Origin: Sutterella sp.
Lineage (GTDB): Bacteria; Pseudomonadota; Gammaproteobacteria; Burkholderiales; Burkholderiaceae_F
Assembly: GCA_020025915.1 (NCBI GenBank)
Contig: JAHHRH010000040.1
Coordinates: forward strand, 1-12,171
Length of the DNA stretch: 12,171 bases
Direction of reading: 5' to 3'
Part shown: positions 1 to 6,734 of the stretch, one piece after another
Layout: each line of letters starts with the position of its first letter
How positions within the stretch are numbered: position 1 is the first letter of the stretch
Notes under the pieces: generated by a model
Database searches by the model: none
Told to the model about the DNA's origin: nothing
The model's input: only the letters and a program-made list of their open reading frames with translations
Position numbers and translations under genes: made by a program

Positions 1-26
1 AGTGGACTTTCACCACATAAACACAC

Positions 27-44
27 GTGCGCCGCTGGGCGCAC
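27..44. repeat. Short GC-rich inverted repeat
   Basis: A 7-bp perfect inverted repeat, GTGCGCC (27-33) and GGCGCAC (38-44), encloses a 4-base loop. It lies just beyond the T-tract of the yjdM terminator. It has no T-run on its 3' side on the plus strand, so it is not a convincing terminator for plus-strand transcription. It may be a back-up hairpin, or part of a neighbouring gene's terminator that lies outside the window. Confidence 0.35.
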
Positions 45-85
45 CAAAATAAAAAACGCGGAGCGCCCATCACAGGTCTCCGCGT
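45..85 (-). terminator. Intrinsic terminator of the yjdM/phnA-like gene
   Basis: On the minus strand an 8-bp GC-rich stem (ACGCGGAG at 56-63 with CTCCGCGT at 78-85) is followed by a T-rich tract (complement of 45-55, eleven bases with one A). It begins about 22 bp after the stop codon of the zinc-ribbon gene, the normal place for a Rho-independent terminator. Confidence 0.8.
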
Positions 86-107
86 CTTATTCGTCATCAA
101 TGCATTA

Positions 108-449
108 TTAGAGCTTCTTCACGAATTCGCTCTTTAACTTCATCGCACCAAAGCCATCGATCTTGCAGTCGATGTTGTGATCACCTTCGCAAAGGCGAAT
201 GTTCTTCACCTTGGTACCGATCTTAAGCATCGAAGAGGCACCCTTCACCTTGAGGCTCTTGATGATCGTGATGCTGTCGCCGTCAGCCAAAAGCGTACCG
301 TTCGCGTCCTTTACGATGAGCTGATCGTCTTCCTGAGCCACAGGTTCGGCATTGCTAAATTCGTGGCCGCATTCCGGGCAAACAATCATACCGTTGTCTT
401 CGTAGGTATATTCGGACTGGCACTTCGGGCAGGGAGGCAAAGAGGTCAT
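108..449 (-). CDS. yjdM: YjdM/PhnA-type zinc-ribbon protein
   Basis: The 113-residue protein matches the small YjdM (historically PhnA) family in length and layout. An N-terminal zinc ribbon has two CxxC pairs (C7/C10 and C24/C27). A C-terminal beta-rich domain of about residues 42-113 contains the typical DANG-x-x-L-x-DGD and IKSLKVKGAS segments and ends in a basic EFVKKL tail. The family was named for its place beside phosphonate genes in E. coli. It is not phosphonoacetate hydrolase and its biochemical role is not settled. No phosphonate genes lie nearby. An AGGA about 10 bases before the ATG can serve as ribosome binding site. The gene sits alone between two minus-strand hairpins, so it is probably transcribed as a single gene. 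Family assignment is secure; function is unknown. Confidence 0.9.
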   Translation of the reverse strand: MTSLPPCPKCQSEYTYEDNGMIVCPECGHEFSNAEPVAQEDDQLIVKDANGTLLADGDSITIIKSLKVKGASSMLKIGTKVKNIRLCEGDHNIDCKIDGFGAMKLKSEFVKKL

Positions 450-484
450 GTCGTTGAGATCCTGTCTGAGGGAAAAAAATCAAA

Positions 485-518
485 ATAGAAAAGCCGTCCA
501 AAGTTGGCAGGACGGCTT
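485..518 (-). terminator. Intrinsic terminator or leader hairpin between flavodoxin and yjdM
   Basis: A 9-bp perfect stem (AAGCCGTCC at 491-499, GGACGGCTT at 510-518; 10-base loop) is followed on the minus strand by TTTTCTATTTT. It can end the dnaQ-flavodoxin transcript. A candidate extended -10 box lies just upstream at 532-540, so the hairpin could instead sit at the very start of the yjdM leader. Confidence 0.65.
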
Positions 519-531
519 AAAAACTCACGGC

Positions 532-540
532 ATTGTATCA
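532..540 (-). promoter_or_regulatory. Candidate extended -10 element for yjdM
   Basis: The minus strand reads TGATACAAT here, a TGn-extended -10 box one mismatch from TATAAT, about 83 bp upstream of the yjdM start. No good -35 box is visible at normal spacing. Transcription from it would start near 525 and run at once into the 491-518 hairpin, which makes a simple yjdM promoter doubtful. Confidence 0.3.
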
Positions 541-617
541 GAGCCTCAGCGTCGCTAAGGCACTAATCGTCGTTTTTTCTTTGGTTAAAGCGTTAAAGGC
601 GCTTTTTTAAAGACGCA

Positions 618-1133
618 TTACCAGCTACCCCCAAAGAAACTCTTAAAGAGTGACGCTGCGCGATCAAGGTCTAACCGGTCAGGATGCGTTTCACTTGCCT
701 TACGACGAGCTTCACGCTCAGGCGTCACCGTGCCACCCAACATCTCCGTCATGCGATGGAAAACTTCTGGGTCAATACGGCCTCGGCAAAGGAAAGTTTC
801 AGCCAATTGGTTGTTTTCGCCCATATTGACCAGCTTTTCGCTTGTTTTACGCATCCAGGCTTTAGCGCGCTCCCCTTCGGCATCACCGCCCATGGTGGCA
901 AAGCAACCTATCGTCTTACCTTTGATGCGTGGCGCAATGGCGAGCATATCTTCAGGGGCATCGCCACGATCACACCAAAACCCTAAGAGCACAGGGTTAT
1001 AAGGAGTCAAATCGTCAGGGATGTCCTCGGGCTTGACCATCACGGCACCGGGCAATGCATCACAAACCGCATGACCAACGGCCATGGTGTTACCTGTACG
1101 AGAACTAATAATGATTAAAGGCTTTGTAGACAT
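618..1133 (-). CDS. Flavodoxin-like protein
   Basis: The 171-residue protein begins with a short beta strand and the flavodoxin phosphate-binding loop SSRTGNT (residues 10-16), which holds the FMN phosphate. It continues with LLGFWCDRG (about 55-65), a signature of a subfamily of flavodoxin-like proteins common in anaerobes, and ATMGGDAEGERAKAW further on. The flavodoxin fold spans about residues 5-125; the rest is a charged helical tail. The start chosen is the ATG 13 bp after the dnaQ stop. A longer frame reaching back to 1244 would overlap dnaQ by about 100 bp and adds a basic, non-conserved stretch, so it is rejected. The purine-rich end of dnaQ (GAAGAAG) may act as a weak ribosome site. 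The close spacing implies co-transcription and perhaps coupled translation with dnaQ. The redox partner cannot be named. Confidence 0.85.
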   Translation of the reverse strand: MSTKPLIIISSRTGNTMAVGHAVCDALPGAVMVKPEDIPDDLTPYNPVLLGFWCDRGDAPEDMLAIAPRIKGKTIGCFATMGGDAEGERAKAWMRKTSEKLVNMGENNQLAETFLCRGRIDPEVFHRMTEMLGGTVTPEREARRKASETHPDRLDLDRAASLFKSFFGGSW

Positions 1134-1146
1134 GATGTTGACATCT

Positions 1147-1890
1147 TTAGGCTTCTTCCGGTTTTTCTTCAACGAGACCTTTACGCCAGGCGCAGATACT
1201 CTTACTTTGCTTATCGGCCTTATCGAGGATCTTTTCGTGTTCAATCAACTCTTCGGGTGACGCAGGGATCACATAGAGTTTCTCATTAGGAATCCTAGGC
1301 AAAAGACTCGGGTCAATCAAGTCATCTAAGCCAATTTGTTCCTGACCACGAGTCATGGTCACGAAGACTTCGGCCAAAATCTGCGCGTCAAGCAAAGCCC
1401 CGTGAAAGACACGAGCCGAATTGTCGATATGCAAAATAGTACAGAGCGCGTCCAAACTAGCGCGACGCCCCGGGAACAATTCATGGGCAATTTCGAGCGT
1501 ATCGGTAACACCGCGCACATAATCTTCGACGCGACCTTTGCCTAAGCGCGCAAGCTCCATATTCAAGAACCCAATGTCGAACTTTGCATTATGAATGAGG
1601 AGTTCTGCCCCACGAATAAATTCAATGAATTCATCCGCAATGTCAGCAAACTTCGGACAATTCGCCACCTTTTCGTTGGTAATCCCGTGAATGGCGATCG
1701 ACTCTTCGGGAATTTCACGTTCCGGGTTGATATAGAGCTGTAAATAGTCTTCCGAGCGGTTCGTGATATTACGGCCATCTAAGCGCACGCAACCAATTTC
1801 AATAATGCGGTCACCAGACTCAGGATCAAGCCCCGTGGTTTCCGTGTCAAGCGCGATCTGCGCAAAACGACGGCGAACGTCATCAGTCAT
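1147..1890 (-). CDS. dnaQ: DNA polymerase III epsilon subunit (3'-5' proofreading exonuclease)
   Basis: This 247-residue DEDDh exonuclease removes mispaired bases at the primer end for the replicative polymerase. All catalytic positions are visible: D15 and E17 in LDTETTGL (ExoI), D105 in HNAKFDIGFL (ExoII), and H163 and D168 in FHGALLDAQ (ExoIII-epsilon). These sit within three residues of the E. coli DnaQ ones as I recall them. The C-terminal ~70 residues form the linker and polymerase-binding tail and are poorly conserved. The start chosen is the ATG at 1890 because AAAGGTGA lies 7 bases upstream. The ATG six codons earlier, at 1908, has no ribosome site. Unlike the common arrangement, no rnhA is adjacent; the downstream partner is a flavodoxin. 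Length is normal for the family. Confidence 0.95.
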   Translation of the reverse strand: MTDDVRRRFAQIALDTETTGLDPESGDRIIEIGCVRLDGRNITNRSEDYLQLYINPEREIPEESIAIHGITNEKVANCPKFADIADEFIEFIRGAELLIHNAKFDIGFLNMELARLGKGRVEDYVRGVTDTLEIAHELFPGRRASLDALCTILHIDNSARVFHGALLDAQILAEVFVTMTRGQEQIGLDDLIDPSLLPRIPNEKLYVIPASPEELIEHEKILDKADKQSKSICAWRKGLVEEKPEEA

Positions 1891-2062
1891 CGTGTATTCA
1901 CCTTTCATAAAATATGTGTGCTCTAACTATAGCCGAATGCGCGTCAAATGATGTCCTTCTTCGACATCACTCGTCACAAAACCTCAAAAGTGGCTGTCAC
2001 TTTGCCTCCAAAACCACACGCTTCACGCGCATACTCTTTCAACAGCACATCTCGCCTTGACC

Positions 2063-2093
2063 TATACTGCAACCGTCACCCTTCATGCGAGGT
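2063..2093 (+). promoter_or_regulatory. Candidate -10 box and ribosome site for the ProX-like gene
   Basis: TATACT at 2063-2068 is a good -10 box, though no strong -35 is visible 16-19 bp upstream. GAGGT at 2089-2093 stands 4 bases before the ATG at 2098. Both point to that ATG as the intended start. This matters because the conserved protein lies in a different frame from it. Confidence 0.45.
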
Positions 2094-2097
2094 CGTC

Positions 2098-2107
2098 ATG
2101 CTAACAA
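2098..2107 (+). other. Apparent frameshift just after the start codon
   Basis: The ATG at 2098 has a good ribosome site, but its frame yields only 26 unconserved codons and stops at 2176-2178. The conserved ProX-family reading is in the +1 frame, opens after TAA at 2102-2104, and has no ATG, GTG or TTG before 2180. Removing one base within 2101-2107 would join the start to the conserved frame and give a normal N-terminus. Confidence 0.65.
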
Positions 2108-2590
2108 GATGCTTTACTCAGACTACTCAAAGCAGAAGGCATTTCGTACGAAATCACGCATCATCCTGCGGTCTTTAACATGGCCGAGGTTGCGCAAAAC
2201 GAGTTTTCATACCCAGAAATCAACGCCAAAAATCTTTTTGTGCGTGATCATACGCGTCGTGACTATTACATGATCACTGTTTTAGGGCATAAGCGCGTTG
2301 ACCTCAAAGCCTTTCGTCATGCCCACGGACTTCGTGCCCTCACCTTTGCAACGCCTGAAGAGCTTCTCGAGATGCTCGGTCTGATTCTAGGTGCCGTTAC
2401 GCCCTTTGGTCTACTCAATGACCAATGTGCCAAAATCCATCTTTATATCGATAGTAACCTTGTAAAACCTAATGGTCTCATTGACGTGCATCCTAACAAC
2501 AATCGAGCCACACTTTGGCTCAAGACTGACGACTTGCTGGCTCTCATTCGCGCGCACGGCAACACTATTTCAGTCGTTGACATACCTTGA
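2105..2590 (+). CDS. YbaK/ProX-family aminoacyl-tRNA deacylase (start out of frame)
   Basis: The conserved frame encodes about 161 residues of the YbaK/EbsC/ProX (INSERT-like) family, free-standing editing enzymes that hydrolyse mischarged tRNA such as Ala-tRNAPro. Visible signatures are LLKAEGISYEITHHPAVFN at the N-terminus, AKNLFVRD with the family lysine, KRVDLKAF, FATPEELLEMLG, and the diagnostic GAVTPFGLLND. The layout is closest to ProX/PrdX proteins. The first in-frame ATG is at 2180, but homology clearly extends 25 codons upstream, where no usual start codon exists. The only well-placed start (2098, with GAGGT) is one base out of frame. The body is otherwise intact to its TGA. Possible explanations are a sequencing error, a recent frameshift mutation, or recoding. 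If translation begins at 2180, the protein lacks the first strand and helix of the domain. Confidence 0.8.
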   Translation, partial: QDALLRLLKAEGISYEITHHPAVFNMAEVAQNEFSYPEINAKNLFVRDHTRRDYYMITVLGHKRVDLKAFRHAHGLRALTFATPEELLEMLGLILGAVTPFGLLNDQCAKIHLYIDSNLVKPNGLIDVHPNNNRATLWLKTDDLLALIRAHGNTISVVDIP

Positions 2591-2698
2591 GCGAAACGGC
2601 TCACACACATTCACAACACGGATTTTCATCACTCGAAAACGCAAGCGTCTATCAGTAAAATTAAAGATTCACTCTTTGCTTTCTACTCTAGATTAGAC

Positions 2699-3814
2699 AT
2701 GGCACTTCTTAACGACTATCTCAAAGACCTCGCAGAACTCGTCAACCGCGACTGTGGTACCACCAATGTCGCTGGCGTCACTAGCGTCGCCCAAATCATG
2801 AAACAGCATTTCGAATCCATTGGTTGGGAAGCGGAACTCGTTGACTTGGGTCCAACGGCGGGTAACGGCCTTCTTTGCAAAAACAAGCCCAGCTCCACCG
2901 AATGTGACGTGCTCTTTAATGCGCACTTAGACACCGTCTTCCCTGACGGCACGGCCGCAGCACGCCCTTTCACTATTGATGGCGATATGGCGCATGGCCC
3001 GGGGTGCTCCGACTGTAAAAGCGGTGTCTTAGCGATTTACTACGCCTGCCGCGAAGCACGCAAAGAAGACCTCGATCGTCTTTCGATTTGGTGCGTCTTT
3101 AATCCTGACGAAGAATTGGGCTCTCGAGCCTCTCAGGGTTGGCTCAAAGAAATGGCCTCTCACGCCAAGGCCGCACTGGTTTTTGAAGCCGCTCGTGCGG
3201 GCGGTGAACTCGTGCGTTCTCGTAAGGGTGTCGCAGCCTATCACGTCGTCTTTAAGGGTTTGACCGCGCACGCCGGCAACAATCCACAGGACGGTAGAAA
3301 CGCCAACGTCGCTGCCATGCGTTTTGCTTTAGCGGCTTGTGAACTCGCGGATGCCGATCGCGGCACGACCGTGAACCCTGGCTTGATTAAGGGCGGCATA
3401 GGCACCAACATCATTTCAGACCACTGCGAAGTGAGCTTTGACCTTCGCTTCTGGAATGACGAAGATGGTCGTGACTTAGCTGAAAAGCTCCTCGATTTGA
3501 CTGAACGCACCTGGGTCGATGGCGTCACGCAGACTGCTGAACGCCTGAACTATTCGCCCGCCATGCCGCTTTCTGAAGCGACCAAGGCACTCGTTGAAAA
3601 GATCAACGATGCCGCCAAGGAAGCGGGGTTTGAAGCGCGCTGGGTCGATGCCGGTGGTGGCTCCGATGGTAACCACATGGCTGAAATAGGTCTTCCGGTC
3701 GTTGACGGCTGTGGTCCTGCGGGTGGCGGTTTCCACTCTGAACGCGAATTCTTGCGCCTTGACACGGTTGAAGAGCGCATTCACATGATCGCGAATCTTT
3801 TGAAGAATTTGTAA
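2699..3814 (+). CDS. M20-family metallopeptidase (glutamate carboxypeptidase-like)
   Basis: This 371-residue cytoplasmic di-zinc hydrolase of the M20A/CPG2 group has no signal peptide. Metal and catalytic residues are in order: H76 and D78 in NAHLDTVF (first ligand and its base-orienting Asp), D105 in GPGCSDCKSG (bridging ligand), catalytic E138 and ligand E139 in PDEELGS, E163 in VFEAAR, and H346 in GGFHSERE. The dimerisation (lid) domain of about residues 178-290 contains GLTAHAGNNPQDGRNA. H191 there is the usual substrate-binding histidine donated across the dimer. Members remove C-terminal glutamate or cleave similar N-acyl amino acids or dipeptides; the substrate here cannot be read. The ATG lies 108 bp after the ProX-like gene and has no clear ribosome site. 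A strong terminator follows, so it ends its transcript. Confidence 0.9.
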   Translation: MALLNDYLKDLAELVNRDCGTTNVAGVTSVAQIMKQHFESIGWEAELVDLGPTAGNGLLCKNKPSSTECDVLFNAHLDTVFPDGTAAARPFTIDGDMAHGPGCSDCKSGVLAIYYACREARKEDLDRLSIWCVFNPDEELGSRASQGWLKEMASHAKAALVFEAARAGGELVRSRKGVAAYHVVFKGLTAHAGNNPQDGRNANVAAMRFALAACELADADRGTTVNPGLIKGGIGTNIISDHCEVSFDLRFWNDEDGRDLAEKLLDLTERTWVDGVTQTAERLNYSPAMPLSEATKALVEKINDAAKEAGFEARWVDAGGGSDGNHMAEIGLPVVDGCGPAGGGFHSEREFLRLDTVEERIHMIANLLKNL

Positions 3815-3840
3815 AGCTCTTTTAGGCTGAACTAAACACA

Positions 3841-3895
3841 AAAGGAGTGTTGGTCAAAGTTAACGTTTGAGTTTGACCAACACTCCTTTTCTTAT
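3841..3895 (+). terminator. Strong intrinsic terminator after the M20 peptidase
   Basis: An 18-bp perfect stem pairs 3841-3858 (starting AAAGGAGTG) with 3872-3889, with a 13-base loop, followed by TTTTCTTATAT. The A-rich left flank means it could also act weakly on the minus strand. Bases 3900-4070 hold no convincing gene; only a small hairpin (GCAAAAG/CTTTTGC, 3982-4000) stands out. Confidence 0.9.
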
Positions 3896-4070
3896 ATCGA
3901 GGCGATGTATCAACCGAATTCGATTGTCACGCCACGTGGGTTCGAAGGGATTAATGCTAAACAACGGGAAAACACTTAGCCGCAAAAGAGGCGCTTTTGC
4001 GCTTTTGTAACTACATCGTATTACAATTTACCGACCCAATTTTTACCCTTCATAAAGCAAGAGCAACAAA

Positions 4071-4982
4071 ATGATGAAGCAGTCTTTATGGGCATTGGCA
4101 GCGGCCGCACTTTTTTCTGTGATGGCGGCGTTTGTCAAGCTCTGTAGCGATAACCACGGCCCTCTCGAAATGGTTTTCTATCGTTCCCTTTTCGGAGTTC
4201 TCATCATCGCCTTTTTCGTGTGGAAAAATCGCAAAACCCTCACGTTACGTACCGAACATCTTCGAGGCCATATCACACGCTCGGTGCTAGGCACTCTCTC
4301 GATTATTCTTTGGTTCTTCACGCTAGGTCAGATGCATTTCGGCACATGCATGACCCTCATCTACACCACACCCCTATTCATGGCGGCAAACTTTGTAATT
4401 CTCGCCCTCATGCGGCACAAACCCGCGCCATGGGCTTTGGTACTCGCAACCATTGCCGGTTTTTCCGGCGTTACGATGGTCTTGCAACCGAGTTTCAACG
4501 AAGGTGAACTGGTTCCAGCCTTGATTTGTTTAGCTGTCTCACTCCTTGACCTTGCGATCTATTGGCAGATGAAGGAACTCGGCAACCTCAAAGAACCTTC
4601 GTGGCGTATCGTGTTTTATTTCACGTGCTTTGGCACCATTATGGGTTTGATTGCTACCTCGATTTTCGAAGGCGGCTTACACATGCCTAACCAACAAGGT
4701 CTCATCGGCATCATCGGCATGGGCATCTGCGCTACGTTAGGTCAAATCTGCACCACGAAGTCCTATGCTTACGGCAATATGTTGCTCTCATCCTGTCTCG
4801 GCTTTTCAGCGATTCCCTTTTCGGTCACGATCAGCTACTTCTGGTTCGGTGAAAGCGTGACGATGGCGACACTCTTTGGCGCTGCCGTCATTCTTTGCTC
4901 GGGCATGATCGCAACCATTGCCACGAAGCGTACAGAAATTGCTGAAAAAGAAGCGGCCGAAAAAGCTACGACGGTTGTCTAA
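4071..4982 (+). CDS. EamA/DMT-superfamily transporter
   Basis: This 303-residue inner-membrane protein has about ten hydrophobic segments and the internal duplication of two EamA domains (about residues 1-140 and 150-285). It begins with an uncleaved hydrophobic helix containing the typical ALFSVMAAFVKL. A conserved FYRSLFG arginine motif follows the first loop, and a charged cytoplasmic tail rich in Lys and Glu ends the protein. DMT carriers mostly export small metabolites, amino acids or drugs; the substrate cannot be assigned. Two adjacent ATGs (4071 and 4074) could start it, and no strong ribosome site is seen. The gene stands alone, with a terminator before it and a shared one after it. 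Nothing ties it functionally to the neighbouring MmgE/PrpD gene, which converges on it. Confidence 0.88.
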   Translation: MMKQSLWALAAAALFSVMAAFVKLCSDNHGPLEMVFYRSLFGVLIIAFFVWKNRKTLTLRTEHLRGHITRSVLGTLSIILWFFTLGQMHFGTCMTLIYTTPLFMAANFVILALMRHKPAPWALVLATIAGFSGVTMVLQPSFNEGELVPALICLAVSLLDLAIYWQMKELGNLKEPSWRIVFYFTCFGTIMGLIATSIFEGGLHMPNQQGLIGIIGMGICATLGQICTTKSYAYGNMLLSSCLGFSAIPFSVTISYFWFGESVTMATLFGAAVILCSGMIATIATKRTEIAEKEAAEKATTVV

Positions 4983-4999
4983 ATTTCACGCTCAAGCTT

Positions 5000-5025
5000 C
5001 AAAGCCGTGTTTCATCTCGGCTTTG
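5000..5025 (+). terminator. Weak hairpin after the DMT transporter
   Basis: The 8-bp stem CAAAGCCG (5000-5007) and CGGCTTTG (5018-5025) lies 18 bp after the transporter stop. Only a poor T-tract (CTTGTCCTTG) follows, so the 5066-5099 hairpin is the likelier main terminator. Confidence 0.35.
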
Positions 5026-5065
5026 CTTGTCCTTGATCGCAGCCCTTCGACACCAAATCGATAGC

Positions 5066-5099
5066 AAAAAGGCTACAGCCCGAAAACTGTAGCCTTTTT
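5066..5099. terminator. Bidirectional terminator between convergent genes
   Basis: AAAAAGGCTACAG (5066-5078) pairs perfectly with CTGTAGCCTTTTT (5087-5099) around an 8-base loop. Each arm gives a five-T run on its own strand, so the hairpin can end both the plus-strand DMT transcript and the minus-strand MmgE/PrpD transcript. Confidence 0.9.
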
Positions 5100-5119
5100 C
5101 ATCTCAGGCTTCTAACCTA

Positions 5120-6523
5120 TTACGCATCAAAGGGCGCGTGATTCTTGGGCGTACTCGCCAAAAGCGTGACGACTTCGTTTTTCACATCCGTCACACGCTC
5201 AAGTCCCATCAACACATCAGCCAACTTTTGTGTGGTCGCCTCGTCAAAGACCATACCCACCACACCTGAGAATTTCTTTAAGAGTGCTTCGTCAGTTACC
5301 GGGTTAGTCGGGGCACCTAAAGGCATCGGGACGTGTTCTTCCCAGCTTTGACCATTCTTCAAAGTGACACGTACCGTCGGTTCATCGTCATCCTTTTGCG
5401 TGTGATCCACGTCGAAGCGAATGCGTGCCATCATATCGATCACGCGTTGATCATCTCGACGCGATCGAGCAAAGCTCGGCAACCCGACAGATCCAAAAAC
5501 AAGGTCAGCCGCAAGGCTATAAGGAATAGAAAGCTGAGCTGAATTCATAGGGTGACGCGTTGCATGACCGCACATGCCAAAGACGAACGGATTGATGCGC
5601 ACCAGAATTTCTTCGATATCTTCGGCGCTAAACCCATGTCGCGTACGAAGGTTATCCACTGCATCAATGGCTGCGTGCGTCGAACGGCAAGAAGCATGCG
5701 GCTTAATCGAAACACGCGCAAGTTTCCAATTGTCGCCAAGTCCTCTTAAATACGCGTCGGGATCGCTCGACGTGGGCGCAAAACTATGGTTAAAACCACC
5801 CCACACTTCTTCAAACACTTGGCCTGGCCCCGTATACCCACGGCGTGCGAGCACTGCACTCATCAAACCGCCGTAGGCTGCGTGCCCTGCGTGAAGGCGT
5901 TTACTCTGAGCACCATCATGCACACAACACCAAAGCCCAGAAGAAAAAGAGGAGGCTAGCCCCAGTGCGTTTTGAGTTTCCTCGACGTCTAAACCCAAAA
6001 TACGCGCCGTGGCGGCTGCCGCACCAAATGTGCCACAGGTCCCCGTCGAATGAAATCCAGCGCCATTATGGGGCTCATAGGCACCACACGCTTCGAGCGG
6101 ACGACGTGCAATGTCATACCCAATCACGACCGCATCAATAAACTCACGCCCGGTCACTTTTCGCTTAGCCATCTCAACAGCCGCGAGCGCCGCAGGCACA
6201 ACCACCGCACCCGAATGGTCACAGCCACCCGTATCATCGAGCTCAAAAGCATGAGAGGCCGTTCCGTTAACAAGCACAGCATTTAAGGGCGTCATCGTCG
6301 AGCCTTGCCCCCAAAGCGTTGCGCAACCTTCACCCTCACCTTCTTCACGTAGCGCTGCGGTGAGCCTTTGAGCCTCCACAGAAACGGCACCAGCAACACC
6401 GGCACCGATCGAATCCAAAATATGACGCACGGCCTTTTCAACCATTGCTTGCGGAATGGCTTCAGAGGGCGTCTCAACGATAAAGCGTGCTAAGACTGTG
6501 CTCTTTAATGCTTGTTCGCTCAC
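5120..6523 (-). CDS. MmgE/PrpD-family lyase or isomerase
   Basis: This 467-residue cytoplasmic protein belongs to the family that includes 2-methylcitrate dehydratase PrpD, cis-aconitate decarboxylase and iminodisuccinate epimerase, all acting on small polycarboxylates. Visible signatures are HAFELDD (91-97), DHSGAVVVPAALA with H103, GFHSTGTCGTFGAAAA with H158, QSKRLHAGHAAYGG with K208, and SIKPHASCRSTHAAID with K274 and H276. These correspond to the residues lining the active site of decarboxylase and dehydratase members. The start is a GTG at 6523, supported by AAGGA 7 bases upstream. No propionate-cycle genes (prpB, prpC) are present, so a methylcitrate role is unlikely from context. A TetR gene sits 211 bp upstream in the same direction, and an inverted repeat lies in the gap. 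The exact substrate is unknown. Confidence 0.88.
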   Translation of the reverse strand: MSEQALKSTVLARFIVETPSEAIPQAMVEKAVRHILDSIGAGVAGAVSVEAQRLTAALREEGEGEGCATLWGQGSTMTPLNAVLVNGTASHAFELDDTGGCDHSGAVVVPAALAAVEMAKRKVTGREFIDAVVIGYDIARRPLEACGAYEPHNGAGFHSTGTCGTFGAAAATARILGLDVEETQNALGLASSFSSGLWCCVHDGAQSKRLHAGHAAYGGLMSAVLARRGYTGPGQVFEEVWGGFNHSFAPTSSDPDAYLRGLGDNWKLARVSIKPHASCRSTHAAIDAVDNLRTRHGFSAEDIEEILVRINPFVFGMCGHATRHPMNSAQLSIPYSLAADLVFGSVGLPSFARSRRDDQRVIDMMARIRFDVDHTQKDDDEPTVRVTLKNGQSWEEHVPMPLGAPTNPVTDEALLKKFSGVVGMVFDEATTQKLADVLMGLERVTDVKNEVVTLLASTPKNHAPFDA

Positions 6524-6596
6524 AGCGAGGTCCTTCTAATGTGATCGATTAAAAAAATGATTGTTTGGTCGATGAGGTTGATTTTTGCTTGATTAA

Positions 6597-6615
6597 TTGA
6601 GTCACCGAGACTCAA
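6597..6615. promoter_or_regulatory. Candidate operator upstream of the MmgE/PrpD gene
   Basis: TTGAGTC (6597-6603) and GACTCAA (6609-6615) form a perfect 7-bp inverted repeat around 5 bases, about 75 bp before the GTG start. Size and place suit a dimeric regulator, perhaps the TetR protein encoded upstream. The same sequence is not seen in front of the TetR gene. Confidence 0.45.
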
Positions 6616-6691
6616 ACTGACAGGCGTCGGCAACCGTCGTCAATACACATCATATACCTTTCAGCAAGCATCGCGATCTTTAATTAAAGTG

Positions 6692-6715
6692 AAGCCGATC
6701 ACATCAGACCGGCTT
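6692..6715 (-). terminator. Probable terminator of the TetR gene
   Basis: A 9-bp stem with one mismatch (6692-6700 with 6707-6715, AAGCCG/CGGCTT core, 6-base loop) lies 20 bp after the TetR stop. The minus-strand tail CACTTTAATT is only moderately T-rich, so readthrough into the MmgE/PrpD gene is possible. Confidence 0.5.
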
Positions 6716-6734
6716 ACTCAAACCAAAAGAACGC

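Noticed and set aside
108..449. Phosphonoacetate hydrolase from the name PhnA
   Set aside because: The zinc-ribbon YjdM family shares only the gene name; there is no alkaline-phosphatase-like metal site in this 113-residue protein.
1948..2178. A 76-codon plus-strand frame ending just before the ProX-like gene
   Set aside because: It crosses the dnaQ-ProX promoter region and contains the dead frame from ATG 2098; the conserved protein is in a different frame.
3935..3960. A GGTTCGAA stretch resembling a tRNA T-loop
   Set aside because: The flanking bases do not form a 5-bp T-stem and no anticodon or acceptor stem can be built on either strand.
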